From positions 682,001 through 746,000 of the forward strand of contig NZ_JBBUKT010000001.1 in the NCBI RefSeq assembly GCF_038066715.1: a DNA stretch of 64,000 nt, read 5' to 3'. Origin of the DNA: Luteolibacter sp. Y139. GTDB lineage: Bacteria > Verrucomicrobiota > Verrucomicrobiia > Verrucomicrobiales > Akkermansiaceae. Positions 1 to 8,179 of the stretch are shown one piece after another. Below the pieces are notes generated by a model. That model was not told the DNA's origin. It made no database searches and worked only from the letters and a program-made list of their open reading frames with translations. The position numbers were made by a program, and so were the translations under genes. Each line of letters starts with the position of its first letter. The first letter of the stretch is position 1.

Positions 1-261
1 ACACTCGACGGGCAGCAAGAGCAGGATCAAGCGCGCGGCGCGATTGCTTCGACCGTGGCATTCAACGATCCAGTGGTGGCGTGGCAACAAGTCCAACAAA
101 TGAAGGACCCGCAACGGCAGGCAGCAGCTTTCAACGAGGTCTTTCCAAGCTTGGCCGATGTCCAACCGCTGCTCGCGCAAAAGGCAGTCGCAACCCTGCC
201 ACTCTCGCAAGTTCAGAGGGACTATTTCAACGACTTGCTGGAGCCCTTGCTGAATCCGTGA
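1..261 (+). CDS. C-terminal end of a hypothetical protein (partial)
   Basis: The reading frame is open from the first base of the window to the TGA at 259-261, so this is the last 86 codons of a gene that starts upstream. The internal GTG at 55 is probably not the start. The visible part is alpha-helical and rich in Gln and Ala. It has the look of the helical repeat proteins common in Verrucomicrobia, in which short helical units carry a DPxxAW-type core (here DPVVAWQQV). No domain or function can be named. Confidence 0.55.
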   Translation, partial: TLDGQQEQDQARGAIASTVAFNDPVVAWQQVQQMKDPQRQAAAFNEVFPSLADVQPLLAQKAVATLPLSQVQRDYFNDLLEPLLNP

Positions 262-297
262 TTTGGAATCAGGTGATTTTGGAAGTTCCCTGAAGTT

Positions 298-642
298 CTA
301 GTCCCAACCCAGGAGGAACCTCATCCAGCAGATTCCGGAGGCCACAGCAAAAATCCAAGTCCACTTCCGGACGCGGATGAAGAACAGCGACCCGTCCTGA
401 TCGAGCGCGAACTCCTCCCCCGTCTGCTTGTCGATCACCATTCTCTTGGGCTTCTTGTCGAGATACCTCGCGAAAAGAAAATTCCCGACTGCGCCGAGCA
501 GGAAACTACACGCAAACATCATGTCACGGTCTTGCTCTGGCGGCTTGAGCCCGCTCGCAAATTCATAAACTCCCTGCGAAACGCCCATACTCAGAAGGAG
601 TATTATCAATGTCAGGATTCCCTTGCCGGACCAGAAGATCAT
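298..642 (-). CDS. Small integral membrane protein of unknown function
   Basis: This 114-residue protein has three likely membrane helices (about residues 7-27, 43-60 and 92-110). Between helices 2 and 3 is a basic, cytoplasm-like loop (RYLDKKPKRMV) followed by a short charged stretch. No family is recognised. It is transcribed convergently with the partial gene at the window start and lies downstream of the UdgX-type glycosylase gene, separated from it by about 130 bp containing a palindrome. Confidence 0.7.
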   Translation of the reverse strand: MIFWSGKGILTLIILLLSMGVSQGVYEFASGLKPPEQDRDMMFACSFLLGAVGNFLFARYLDKKPKRMVIDKQTGEEFALDQDGSLFFIRVRKWTWIFAVASGICWMRFLLGWD

Positions 643-660
643 TTTTGTAGTATCTTAAAG

Positions 661-690
661 CTGTGCCAGCCACGGCTGGGCCGTGACTAC
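661..690 (-). repeat. REP-like palindrome with GTAG at its 5' foot
   Basis: CACGGC (671-676), TGG and GCCGTG (680-685) form a perfect 6-bp stem. Read on the minus strand, GTAG (690-687) sits directly 5' of the stem. An alternative overlapping hairpin is CCAGC-CACG-GCTGG (666-679). It lies in the 128-bp gap between two minus-strand genes. A GTAG foot on a short palindrome is the hallmark of REP/RAYT elements, but no RAYT transposase gene is in the window, so assignment as a REP is inference. It could instead be a weak terminator for the UdgX gene, although no U-run follows. Confidence 0.4.
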
Positions 691-770
691 TTCCACATTC
701 AAGCAGGTCCGATCCTCGCCGCAAGAATACAAGAAAGGCCTTCAAAAATCTGATCGAGAGATCCTGCCTT

Positions 771-2216
771 TCACTCTTGGACCTGTGACGAGACCGCGAG
801 TTTCAAGTCTGCCACGAACTGTCGGAACTCAGCCTCCTTCCTCAGTTCGTCGACCCGCAGCAAGTAGGAAGGGTGAACGGTCAGCACCACCCGGCTCGCG
901 ATCTGCGGTGCGGCAACAAGACCGCGGTGCTTGGTCACTTGGACGTCGGGCCCCAGCAATGACCGCGCGGCCGTGCCACCTAACAGAATCACGATTTCTG
1001 GCGCAACCTTCGAAAGCTCAGCCAGCAACCACGGCTTGCATGCTTCGATTTCCCCAGCTCCGGGCTTCTGATGCAGGCGAAGCTTCCCTCGCGGCGTCCA
1101 CTTGAAATGCTTCACCGCGTTCGTGACATAGCAGGTGGAGCGATCAAGACCCGCCTCCACCAAGGCGCGATCCAAGAGCTGGCCCGCAGGACCAACGAAA
1201 GGCCGGCCTTCCAAGTCCTCGCGATCGCCGGGCTGTTCGCCTACGATCATGATGTGCGCATTCTCCGGCCCCTCTCCCGGCACAGCGGCGGTTGCGTGTT
1301 CCCATAGCGGACACTGTCGGCAAGCCTGCGTCATCCGCGCGATGTCATGGAGGCTTGTCGAGGCTGCCGGATCCGCGACAGGAAAGGAGGACAGATCCTG
1401 AAGCTTGCCGAGGTAGGCATTGGCGGGCGCCCGCTTTACCGGACGCAGAGGCTCCTCGATCATACCGTGCGTGCGTGCGGTGCTTTCGCGCGAGAGCTCG
1501 TCGATGAGATCGGCCTCCGGCAGATTCTTCCAATAGCGTCGCGGCATCTCCGACTGCATCGCCTTCATCTTCAGCCGAGCGGGATTGAAGATGCTGCGAT
1601 AGTAGGTGCGCCAGATGCCTTCCATGACATCCGGCTGGTCACAGGGATCGCGCGGCACTCCGGGGCTCATCTTGAATTCCCCAGCGATCCAGTGCGCACA
1701 TCCCTTCGGCGTGAAGATCGACCAATCCATGTTCGCGAAGCGCTTGCGGAAAAATGGCGCCGCTGCCTCGACAATGAAGTGATCCGGCTCGAACCACGCC
1801 ACGAATCTCTCTCGTCCGTCGTCCGCCTCACCGGCTTTCCGGAAGCGGACGAACGCATGCATCTTGTGAATCTCGCGGCGGACATTCTTGGCCAGACGAT
1901 GCGCCATCGCCACATCCGGATCGCTGGCGATTTCCAAGACATGCCGCTCGCCGCTTTTCACGATCCGCCACAGCAGGCGATAAAGCAGCTCCCAACGCCG
2001 CGGATCGGCATGGCACGACACATCCTTCGCCAAGCCTACAAACGCCGGCGGCACGACAGCCGACTCAGCCACGGTCACCATCTCGGGCGGTTCTTCAAAC
2101 AAGCTGCCCTCTGCCGCCTCCCAAAGGATTTCCTCCGGCGGAATGCCACGCGCCAATACGTCGCGAGCCTTGATGCGCCACGTGGCAAACGAATCGCCCG
2201 GATCAAGGCTGTGCAT
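771..2216 (-). CDS. UdgX-type uracil-DNA glycosylase fused to a DUF4130 domain
   Basis: This 481-residue protein has two parts. The N-terminal half matches the DUF4130 family (LLYRLLWRIV, MHAFVRFR, a TPKGCAHW segment). The C-terminal part, from about residue 300, is a family-4/UdgX uracil-DNA glycosylase with CRQCPLW (Fe-S cysteines), GEQPGDRED at 326 and HPSYLLR near 448. The key UdgX feature is present: the basic loop GKLRLHQKP, with His near residue 382, the residue that in UdgX links covalently to the uracil-derived abasic site. The frame is open back to 2288, but the ATG at 2216 fits the family start and limits the overlap with the upstream radical SAM gene to 14 bp. Likely a co-transcribed DNA-repair pair. 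Confidence 0.9.
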   Translation of the reverse strand: MHSLDPGDSFATWRIKARDVLARGIPPEEILWEAAEGSLFEEPPEMVTVAESAVVPPAFVGLAKDVSCHADPRRWELLYRLLWRIVKSGERHVLEIASDPDVAMAHRLAKNVRREIHKMHAFVRFRKAGEADDGRERFVAWFEPDHFIVEAAAPFFRKRFANMDWSIFTPKGCAHWIAGEFKMSPGVPRDPCDQPDVMEGIWRTYYRSIFNPARLKMKAMQSEMPRRYWKNLPEADLIDELSRESTARTHGMIEEPLRPVKRAPANAYLGKLQDLSSFPVADPAASTSLHDIARMTQACRQCPLWEHATAAVPGEGPENAHIMIVGEQPGDREDLEGRPFVGPAGQLLDRALVEAGLDRSTCYVTNAVKHFKWTPRGKLRLHQKPGAGEIEACKPWLLAELSKVAPEIVILLGGTAARSLLGPDVQVTKHRGLVAAPQIASRVVLTVHPSYLLRVDELRKEAEFRQFVADLKLAVSSQVQE

Positions 2217-3441
2217 CGCCGAAAAGATCGAGTTGGACCGGCCGCGGAGCCAGCCGCGCCAGCAAACGGTCACCATCCAAGTCTTCACGCGCGGGGTGGT
2301 GATCGGCCGTGATGATGAAGGCCCGCACCTTCGGCAGCGAAATCCTCAGCCTCGCCAAATCAGCCAGTCTTACGTGTGTGTGTCGTCGAATGGAGAGCAA
2401 GCGATCCACGTTCTTCATGCCAAGCCCCGGCACCCGCAGCATCTCCAAGCGCGACGCCGTCTGAAGATTGAGCGGGAATTGCTGGCGATTGCGAAGCGCC
2501 CACGCGAGTTTCGGATCGATCCTCAGGTCGAGATTCGGCTGTTCCGGCGTCAGTAGTTCCGAGTTACTAAATCCATAGTATCTCATCAGCCAGTCCGCCT
2601 GATACAATCGATGCTCACGCACTAACGGCGGAGCGACCGGCGGCAATACCGACGACGGCTCGGGAATAGGGCTGAAGGCCGAGTAATACACCCGCCGAAG
2701 ACGGTAGGCGCGGTAAAGCTCGTCCGAACGCGCCAGGAAATCCGCATCAGTGGCCGCATCCGCACCCACGATGACCTGCGTGCTCTGCCCGGTGGCATGT
2801 CGCAGCTTGCGATCCCCTTCCCGCTTCCGCTCCGCGGCATCATCCAGCTTCACCCGGATGCGCCCCATCGCCTGCTTCGTGCGGGCGAGATTCTTTTCCG
2901 GTGCCAGGCGGTCGAGGCTCTGCTGGGTGGGAAGCTCCAAATTGATACTGATCCGGTCGGCGTAGCGCGCGGCTTGCTCGATCAGCTCCGGTGATGCCTC
3001 GGGGATCGTCTTCAGATGGATATACCCGCGGAAATCATGCACCTCCCGCAAGGTGCGGGCGACCTGCACCACTTGCTCCATCGTATGATCCGCACTGCGG
3101 ATGATGCCCGAGCTGAGGAAGAGTCCCTCGATGTAGTTCCGCTTGTAGAAATCCAGCGTGAGCGTCACCGCCTCTTCCGGCGTAAAGGCCGCGCGGCGCA
3201 CGTTGCTCGACCGCCGGTTGATGCAGTAGTGGCAATCGTAGAGGCAGCGATTGGTCAGCAGGATCTTCAGCAGCGAGATGCAGCGCCCATCCGGCGCATA
3301 GCTATGGCAGATGCCCGCGCCTCCCGCGGAGCCCACTCCGCGCCCGTCCGCAGAGTCGCGCTTGGTCGCGCCGGAGCTGGCGCACGAAGCATCGTATTTG
3401 GCGGCATCGGCGAGAATGGCGAGCTTTTCGGAAACCTCCAT
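2203..3441 (-). CDS. Putative DNA modification/repair radical SAM protein
   Basis: A radical SAM enzyme of about 412 residues, of the family that co-occurs with UdgX/DUF4130 proteins. The cluster-binding motif CLYDCHYC (CxxxCxxC) lies near residues 66-73. The C-terminal third contains a helix-hairpin-helix-like stretch (LRVPGLGMKNVDRLL), suggesting DNA binding. The substrate is unknown. The linkage to the UdgX-type gene immediately downstream (overlapping by 14 bp) is the known family context and suggests a role in processing damaged or modified bases. A GTG at 3450 is an alternative start; the ATG at 3441 was preferred because conserved sequence begins there. Confidence 0.88.
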   Translation of the reverse strand: MEVSEKLAILADAAKYDASCASSGATKRDSADGRGVGSAGGAGICHSYAPDGRCISLLKILLTNRCLYDCHYCINRRSSNVRRAAFTPEEAVTLTLDFYKRNYIEGLFLSSGIIRSADHTMEQVVQVARTLREVHDFRGYIHLKTIPEASPELIEQAARYADRISINLELPTQQSLDRLAPEKNLARTKQAMGRIRVKLDDAAERKREGDRKLRHATGQSTQVIVGADAATDADFLARSDELYRAYRLRRVYYSAFSPIPEPSSVLPPVAPPLVREHRLYQADWLMRYYGFSNSELLTPEQPNLDLRIDPKLAWALRNRQQFPLNLQTASRLEMLRVPGLGMKNVDRLLSIRRHTHVRLADLARLRISLPKVRAFIITADHHPAREDLDGDRLLARLAPRPVQLDLFGDAQP

Positions 3442-3519
3442 GCTGTTCACACGGACAGTAACCTGCTAGCCAAAGATCGCTAGCGAAATCGCCACTGCAC
3501 TTTGCCCTGCCAGCTCGCC

Positions 3520-4491
3520 TTACCGGCGGCGGCGAAGCACAAAGCCAAGGCCAGCGAGCGCGAGCAATGCGGACGACGGCTCTGGAACCGTGAAGGGCAG
3601 GTAGCCATCGAATTTCTCGTTATGAATCTCCGCGGTCTGGTTCAGCGTCGCCGCCACCACCGTGCCATCGATATTCGAGCCGGACTGGGTCACGGTCGCT
3701 CCGGGAGCGTAGATTCCACCGCGGAAGTTGGTGCCCACCGTCACGCTGGTGGCTTGATAGAAGTTGAAGAGAACCTTCCGCTCGTTGTTCGTGAAGCCGT
3801 TGGTGAAGTTCTTGTTGATGGAGATGTTCTCACCCGCGACGTTGATCAGGATCGTCTCCGCGCCATTGGCGTTCAATTCCAGCCGGTCGAAGCCCCCGGA
3901 GCCGAACAAAGCGGCAGCGGTGACGTTGAAGACCGCGACCAGGTGGCCATCGATCATCGTCGGCGTGGCATTGAAGGTGAAGGATCCATTTCCCGGCTGA
4001 GTGCCGGTGCTGTTCGCCGCCAGCTGCGACCACTGCTGCGACGCGAGGGTGAGGAGACTGGTGAGATTGTTCGTGCTGGTCAGCCCCACGCTTCCCAGGG
4101 CGTTGTTCCATGGCGTTTGCCCGGTGGTGATGACCGGAGTTCCCGGCGCATTGCCGTTCAGCGTGACCTGGCTGGAATTCACGGCGGTGCGGCTGATCAG
4201 GCTACCCGTGATGAGCGTGGTGCCGTTGCCATTGCCAATGCCGTTGTTCAGCCACAAGGAATACTCCGCGTCGTTCGCCACCTGCCCGTCATTGAAGCCG
4301 AAGCGAGCGGCATTGCCTGGCTTGTAGGTGCCGTATACGAAAGCCGAGCCTTCGGTCTCGTTGCCCTGATTGTAGTCACCGGCAATCACGGCGAATCGAT
4401 CCATCAGATCCATCATGATGTTCGCGGCATGCAGGGGGAGAGCACCGAGCAATAGCGCTCCGGAAAAAATGAGGGATGAGACCGATTTCAT
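3520..4491 (-). CDS. Choice-of-anchor A family protein with PEP-CTERM sorting signal
   Basis: An exported 323-residue protein. It begins with a signal peptide (about residues 1-22, ending LHAA), continues with a choice-of-anchor A type domain, and ends with a PEP-CTERM signal: VPEPSS, a hydrophobic helix and RRRR at the very end. The stretch FRGGIYAPGATVTQSGSNID is typical of the choice-of-anchor A family. PEP-CTERM proteins are processed by an exosortase, often in bacteria that make exopolysaccharide. No exosortase gene is in this window. It stands alone, preceded by about 300 bp without genes. Confidence 0.9.
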   Translation of the reverse strand: MKSVSSLIFSGALLLGALPLHAANIMMDLMDRFAVIAGDYNQGNETEGSAFVYGTYKPGNAARFGFNDGQVANDAEYSLWLNNGIGNGNGTTLITGSLISRTAVNSSQVTLNGNAPGTPVITTGQTPWNNALGSVGLTSTNNLTSLLTLASQQWSQLAANSTGTQPGNGSFTFNATPTMIDGHLVAVFNVTAAALFGSGGFDRLELNANGAETILINVAGENISINKNFTNGFTNNERKVLFNFYQATSVTVGTNFRGGIYAPGATVTQSGSNIDGTVVAATLNQTAEIHNEKFDGYLPFTVPEPSSALLALAGLGFVLRRRR

Positions 4492-4796
4492 GGGGGCGAG
4501 TGCAACAGAAGGCGCGGATGGCTAACGGTAGCCAAAATGCACATCAAGTTTAATAGTCCCAAAATCGGACAGATCGCACACCAATCCACACAACCATCAC
4601 AACCTCAATTTTTTACAAAAATACGCGTAATCGCGTAGGGACCAAAAGTCTAACCATCCCAGAGACATGCCTTTTGCAATCTTCGACCTATTTCAATTAC
4701 GTGCAAAATGATCGATTCAGCCAAAAACAAGAAGCCAATTAGCGCCTCCTTGCGAAACACTCGCCGGAATTAGCGATCAGTTGTTAGACGGAGGGT
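4492..4796. other. Intergenic region, relatively AT-rich
   Basis: About 305 bp without a convincing gene. It is clearly richer in A/T than its surroundings and probably carries the promoter of the PEP-CTERM gene. A small perfect palindrome ACGCG-TAAT-CGCGT lies near 4623-4636. The octamer AATTAGCG occurs twice about 30 bp apart near 4737 and 4768. One copy of the octamer TTGTTAGA is at 4781. No hairpin with a U-run was seen. Confidence 0.5.
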
Positions 4797-4994
4797 TTAA
4801 TCACCTCCGCGAGCTTCCTCAGGCCCGGAAATCTCCGGCTGGGAATCGCGCACCACATCCACGTGAGGACCATCCCGGCCCGCCTTCTCCTCCAAGTGGC
4901 AATGGACCCCCTTTCGGCGAAGTTCGCCGATTTCCAGAGCTGCCTGCTCATGCGCCGCCAGCACGTCTGCAGCAGGAATGCTTCGCGTGGTCAT
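4797..4994 (-). CDS. Small hypothetical protein
   Basis: A 65-residue open frame. The ATG at 4994 is preceded by CAGG about 6 bases upstream, a modest ribosome-binding site. The frame is open further upstream to 5111, but that would overlap the next gene. The product is charged and soluble, with a helical centre (HEQAALEIGELRRKGVHCHLE). No family is recognised. It may be co-transcribed with the membrane protein at 5059-5415. Coding status is uncertain. Confidence 0.4.
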   Translation of the reverse strand: MTTRSIPAADVLAAHEQAALEIGELRRKGVHCHLEEKAGRDGPHVDVVRDSQPEISGPEEARGGD

Positions 4995-5058
4995 GGCAAC
5001 CTGACGGGTCGCGCCGATCCGTATCGGCGCAACCGCATTTCCTGCGCGGATTCTCCGA

Positions 5059-5415
5059 TCACACCGGACTGTCATCCGGCGAATCGCCGTCGTAGCCATT
5101 CGTGCGAGCATTCTCGCTTTTCACAATGGCATAGATGGCTGCAGCGAGCACTCCGACAAGAATCGCGCCGCCAAGGACGCCGACGGCCTGCCGTGGCGGA
5201 CTCGAGCGCAGTGAGCGCAGGCGGGACGCAGCGTAGTGGCCGCCTTCGGCGAGCCGATGGCGGGCGGTGTCGGCGATCTCACGCGCGCCCTGCGGCACGG
5301 CGTAGCGGGCCGTGTGGTGGACCAGATTTCCCACGTCCTCGCGGAGATGGGAAAGGTCCTCGCGGACGCGGCCGAAGAGCGAAGAAGTACGGCGGTCGTG
5401 GAATGGTGAGTTCAT
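5059..5415 (-). CDS. Small membrane protein with amphipathic N-terminal region (DUF883-like)
   Basis: A 118-residue protein with a long charged, helical N-terminal region (residues 1-75, with SHLREDVGNL and TARHRLAEG segments). One membrane helix follows at about 82-102 (GGAILVGVLAAAIYAIV) and a short acidic tail ends it. The architecture resembles the DUF883/ElaB-type proteins, which attach to membranes and in some species to ribosomes; the similarity is only in general shape. The ATG is at 5415. Confidence 0.65.
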   Translation of the reverse strand: MNSPFHDRRTSSLFGRVREDLSHLREDVGNLVHHTARYAVPQGAREIADTARHRLAEGGHYAASRLRSLRSSPPRQAVGVLGGAILVGVLAAAIYAIVKSENARTNGYDGDSPDDSPV

Positions 5416-5443
5416 GGCAATGCGATTTTAGCAGATCTAGCAC

Positions 5444-5464
5444 TAAGGCGCAGCTTTGGCCTTA
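5444..5464. terminator. Weak hairpin downstream of the GH76 gene
   Basis: TAAGGC (5444-5449) and GCCTTA (5459-5464) form a perfect 6-bp stem with a 9-base loop. It lies 20 bp past the stop of the minus-strand GH76 gene and 30 bp upstream of the next minus-strand gene. No U-run follows on the minus strand, so termination is only a possibility. Confidence 0.3.
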
Positions 5465-5484
5465 AGGCAAGTCCACGGTTCCGG

Positions 5485-6711
5485 TCAGAGCGCCGCAGCC
5501 ACCGTGATGAGCGCGGAAAGCTGGGTATTGAAATTCGCGATCTTCGCCCGCGGCGGCTCCTGCCATTCCAAGGGATAGAGCTTCTCTTCCTGCGGCAGCT
5601 TGAGGATGGCACCGGCGCTGGCCGCGACTACCCGGTCCAGCTTGGCTGCGACGTCAGCGTGGATCTTCTGCCGCTTCAGTGAGCGGGAAAGGATGCCGAA
5701 GTAGCGCGCGCAGATGCCCTTGAACAGGCCGACGTCCCAGCCATCGGTGCTCAACTTCTCATAGAGCACGCCATCCTCGAGGACGATGCCCGACTTCTCA
5801 ACGATGGTGGCGGCCACGGCCGCGGCCTCATCGAGCCATGCCTGCTTTCCAGTCGCCTGATGAAGCGCTTCCAGGCCACCGACATAGGCACCCTGATTGT
5901 AGCTCCAGTAGTCTCCCTGGTGACCGGGACGATCGACGATGCCGGTGCCGTCGTAGAGCTTCGCTTCCTTTTCCCATGCGAAGCCCTTTTCCGCCCAGTC
6001 CAGAAACTCGCGCTGCTTCGTCACCCGGGCAAGCCGGGCGGAGAGCACCACGAAGAGGCTATTGGTAATGGCGTTCGGGTCGCGCTTGTCCGCTTCCTCT
6101 GCCCATGAGACGCCACCTTCCTTCCGCCAATTGTTGGCCATGTGCTTCTGGATGGCCACGGCGGTGCGGAGGTAGCGCGGGTCCTTGGTGCGCTCATGGA
6201 ACTTCAGCCACGCGACGCCCCACCAGGCGGAGTCGTCGAGGTATTCATTGCGAAACTCGCTGCCGTGGATTTTCTCCGGATCCGGTGCCTTCGTCTTGCG
6301 GCGGAGCTTCTCTTCGTCGGCGTCCGACCACTTGCCCTGCTTGCGCAGTGACTCGGCGACCTGTGGCAAGCGGCTGCCGCGCTGGACATTCCCGGCATGG
6401 ATCTCGCGCAACCGGGCATCATAGAGACCGGTGCGGGTGAGATTCATGAAATCCACCATCGCCTCGACGACATTGGCGCAGGACCACCACGGTGGATTGA
6501 TCTTCCCCTCGAAATGCCCGCGCAAGTCCTTGCCAGGACGATCCAGCCAATTGGCGATCTCGGGCACCCAGAAGATCTCATCGAGCGTCACCATCCCGTC
6601 TCGGAAGACCTTGGCAAAATCGGGCTTCGCCGCGGTCTCCTGCGCGGAGGAAAAACGCGGGAACAATGCGGTCGCCGCGAGAGACCTGAGGAAAGCGGAG
6701 CGGGAGATCAT
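5485..6711 (-). CDS. Glycoside hydrolase family 76 protein (alpha-1,6-mannanase-like)
   Basis: A 408-residue exported enzyme with an N-terminal signal peptide (about 1-23, ending FSSAQ). The paired Asp-Asp at residues 159-160 in NEYLDDSAWWGVAW is the GH76 catalytic pair. A second family block, YWSYNQGAYVGGLEAL, lies near residue 270. GH76 enzymes cleave alpha-1,6-mannan backbones such as those of fungal cell walls. It follows the exported Gfo/Idh/MocA gene on the same strand across a 147-bp gap that contains two palindromes. Confidence 0.85.
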   Translation of the reverse strand: MISRSAFLRSLAATALFPRFSSAQETAAKPDFAKVFRDGMVTLDEIFWVPEIANWLDRPGKDLRGHFEGKINPPWWSCANVVEAMVDFMNLTRTGLYDARLREIHAGNVQRGSRLPQVAESLRKQGKWSDADEEKLRRKTKAPDPEKIHGSEFRNEYLDDSAWWGVAWLKFHERTKDPRYLRTAVAIQKHMANNWRKEGGVSWAEEADKRDPNAITNSLFVVLSARLARVTKQREFLDWAEKGFAWEKEAKLYDGTGIVDRPGHQGDYWSYNQGAYVGGLEALHQATGKQAWLDEAAAVAATIVEKSGIVLEDGVLYEKLSTDGWDVGLFKGICARYFGILSRSLKRQKIHADVAAKLDRVVAASAGAILKLPQEEKLYPLEWQEPPRAKIANFNTQLSALITVAAAL

Positions 6712-6744
6712 GGGGAAGACGGGTGAGAGCGAGCCCCGGTAACC

Positions 6745-6771
6745 GTAGGCGCGTTCGTGAGAACGCGGAAG
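6745..6771 (+). repeat. REP-like palindrome, copy 1
   Basis: GTAG (6745-6748) is followed by the stem CGCGTTC (6750-6756), the loop GTGA and the stem GAACGCG (6761-6767), then GAAG. The stem is a perfect 7 bp, and the loop would be a GNRA tetraloop in RNA. It shares 21 of 25 bases with an inverted copy 29 bp further on. All four differences are base changes that keep the stem paired. The GTAG foot is typical of REP elements. Confidence 0.7.
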
Positions 6772-6799
6772 TCAGTGAAAAAGCGGACCACAAGGACAG

Positions 6800-6824
6800 C
6801 TTCCGCGGTGTCACCACCGCGCCT
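6800..6824 (-). repeat. REP-like palindrome, copy 2 (inverted)
   Basis: The plus strand reads CGCGGTG (6804-6810), TCAC, CACCGCG (6815-6821), so the minus strand has the same GTGA loop and the same flanks (AGG on the 5' side, GAAG on the 3' side) as copy 1. Two stem pairs differ from copy 1 and both are swapped for complementary pairs. The 5' foot reads TTAG instead of GTAG. Together the two copies form an inverted pair, as in bacterial BIMEs. Confidence 0.7.
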
Positions 6825-6858
6825 AAATTGGGTAGCGCCAACAGGACGTCGACACCCC

Positions 6859-7947
6859 TCAAGGAGCCTCCACCTTCGCCGCCTTGCCCTCCTTGATCGA
6901 GCGATAGATCGCCTCCACCGCCAGCAGATCCCGCAACCCTTCCTCTCCTGACTGGGCGAAGGGCTTGTTGTTCAGGATGGCATCGGAAAAAGCATCCACC
7001 TCCACCTCGAAATGATCGGTGGCCGGAAACTCGATCTTCACGTCCGGCTTCGAAGTCCAGCCCTTCAAGCCATCATAGCTATACGCCGGATCCATACCGA
7101 AGCGTCCGCCCTGGCAAATCGCGGTGAAGAAGTTCGAGCCGTTGAAGGCGTAGGTCGTCATCACCGAGGCAAGCACGCCGGATGGAAACTTCATCGACCA
7201 CGAAATGGTTTCGTCCACCTCGGCGAACTTCACCGGATCCGTCTTCGTTTCCTGAGCGGTGATCTCGATGGGCTCCTCCCCGGTGAGATAGCGGCACGCC
7301 TGCAGCGCATAAACGCCCACATCCATCAGCGCGCCACCGCCGGCCAGGTTCTTGCGAAGGCGCCACTGCTTCGGATCGCCAATCTGGAAACCAAAACCTG
7401 CCTCGATGAACTTGAGCGGCCCGAACACCTTCTCCTTCGCCAATCGCATGCACTCGCGGTGATGCGGCTCGAATTGGCAGCGATAGCCAACACCAAGCAT
7501 CTTCCCGGCCGCCTTCACCGCGGCGATCATGCGACGGCATTCGTCCGCAGTGTTCGCCATCGGCTTCTCACAAAAGACGTGCTTCCCGGCCTTCGCCGCG
7601 CGCACCACGAATTCCTCGTGCATGCCATTCGGCAGCACGATGTAGATCACATCCACGTCCGGATTCTCCGCGATCTTGTCGAAGGTCTCGTAGTTGTAAA
7701 CGTGGGTGTCCGGGATCGAATACTTCGCCTTCCACTCGTCCGCCTTGGCCGGCGTCCCGGTGACGATCGCCGCCAGCCGCGCGCGCTTCGTCTTCAGCAG
7801 CGCCGGGGCGATCTGGTTCTTGCTGAGCGAGCCGAGACCGACGAGCGCCCAGCCGAGCTTCTTCCCGGCAGGCTCCTGGGCGCGGGCTCCGGTGGTGATG
7901 GCGGCGGCAGTGGCGCCGAGCGTGGCGAGGAAGGGGCGGCGTTGCAT
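6859..7947 (-). CDS. Exported Gfo/Idh/MocA family oxidoreductase
   Basis: A 362-residue NAD(P)-dependent oxidoreductase. The N-terminus (MQRRPFLATLG) carries a twin-arginine export signal ending near residue 23 (ARAQ), which is common in this family in Verrucomicrobia and Planctomycetes. The Rossmann glycine-rich segment is VGLGSL at 36-41. The conserved EKP motif, whose Lys is usually catalytic, is at 127-129 (HVFCEKPMANT). The sugar substrate is unknown; some exported relatives act as glycosidases. Its position upstream of a GH76 enzyme suggests carbohydrate breakdown. Confidence 0.88.
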   Translation of the reverse strand: MQRRPFLATLGATAAAITTGARAQEPAGKKLGWALVGLGSLSKNQIAPALLKTKRARLAAIVTGTPAKADEWKAKYSIPDTHVYNYETFDKIAENPDVDVIYIVLPNGMHEEFVVRAAKAGKHVFCEKPMANTADECRRMIAAVKAAGKMLGVGYRCQFEPHHRECMRLAKEKVFGPLKFIEAGFGFQIGDPKQWRLRKNLAGGGALMDVGVYALQACRYLTGEEPIEITAQETKTDPVKFAEVDETISWSMKFPSGVLASVMTTYAFNGSNFFTAICQGGRFGMDPAYSYDGLKGWTSKPDVKIEFPATDHFEVEVDAFSDAILNNKPFAQSGEEGLRDLLAVEAIYRSIKEGKAAKVEAP

Positions 7948-8109
7948 GGATGGGTTTGTTAGAGGTCTTCGGTCTGGAACGTGCCGTTCGGGTCAAATCG
8001 ATCACTCTGGCGTCGTCCTTCCCAGCGCATGACACTTTGAAAGGTTCACCGATACCATGGAGGAGGATCACCGCGAGCGGCAATTCCGAATCCCCTCCCC
8101 GCCGTGACG

Positions 8110-8150
8110 AAAAAATAAAGCGGCCGACCGGTTACCCGGACGGCCGCTTT
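8110..8150 (-). terminator. Rho-independent terminator of the glutamine synthetase gene
   Basis: AAAGCGGCCG (8117-8126) and CGGCCGCTTT (8141-8150) form a perfect 10-bp stem with a 14-base loop. On the minus strand the stem is followed by a T-rich run (complement of 8110-8116). It lies 30 bp past the glutamine synthetase stop. Confidence 0.9.
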
Positions 8151-8179
8151 GAATTTGCAGCTATGGCTAGTAAAGCGGA

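Noticed and set aside
1347..2312. Long plus-strand open frame opposite the UdgX gene, and many similar ones elsewhere (for example 7012-7962, 8300-9388, 35763-36971 minus)
   Set aside because: High GC makes long open frames opposite real genes common. Their proteins are Arg- or Ala-rich without recognisable domains, while the other strand matches known families.
4797..4810. Sequence matching the 3' end of 16S rRNA (TAATCACCTCC)
   Set aside because: No other rRNA sequence is nearby; it is the end of a small gene and a chance match.
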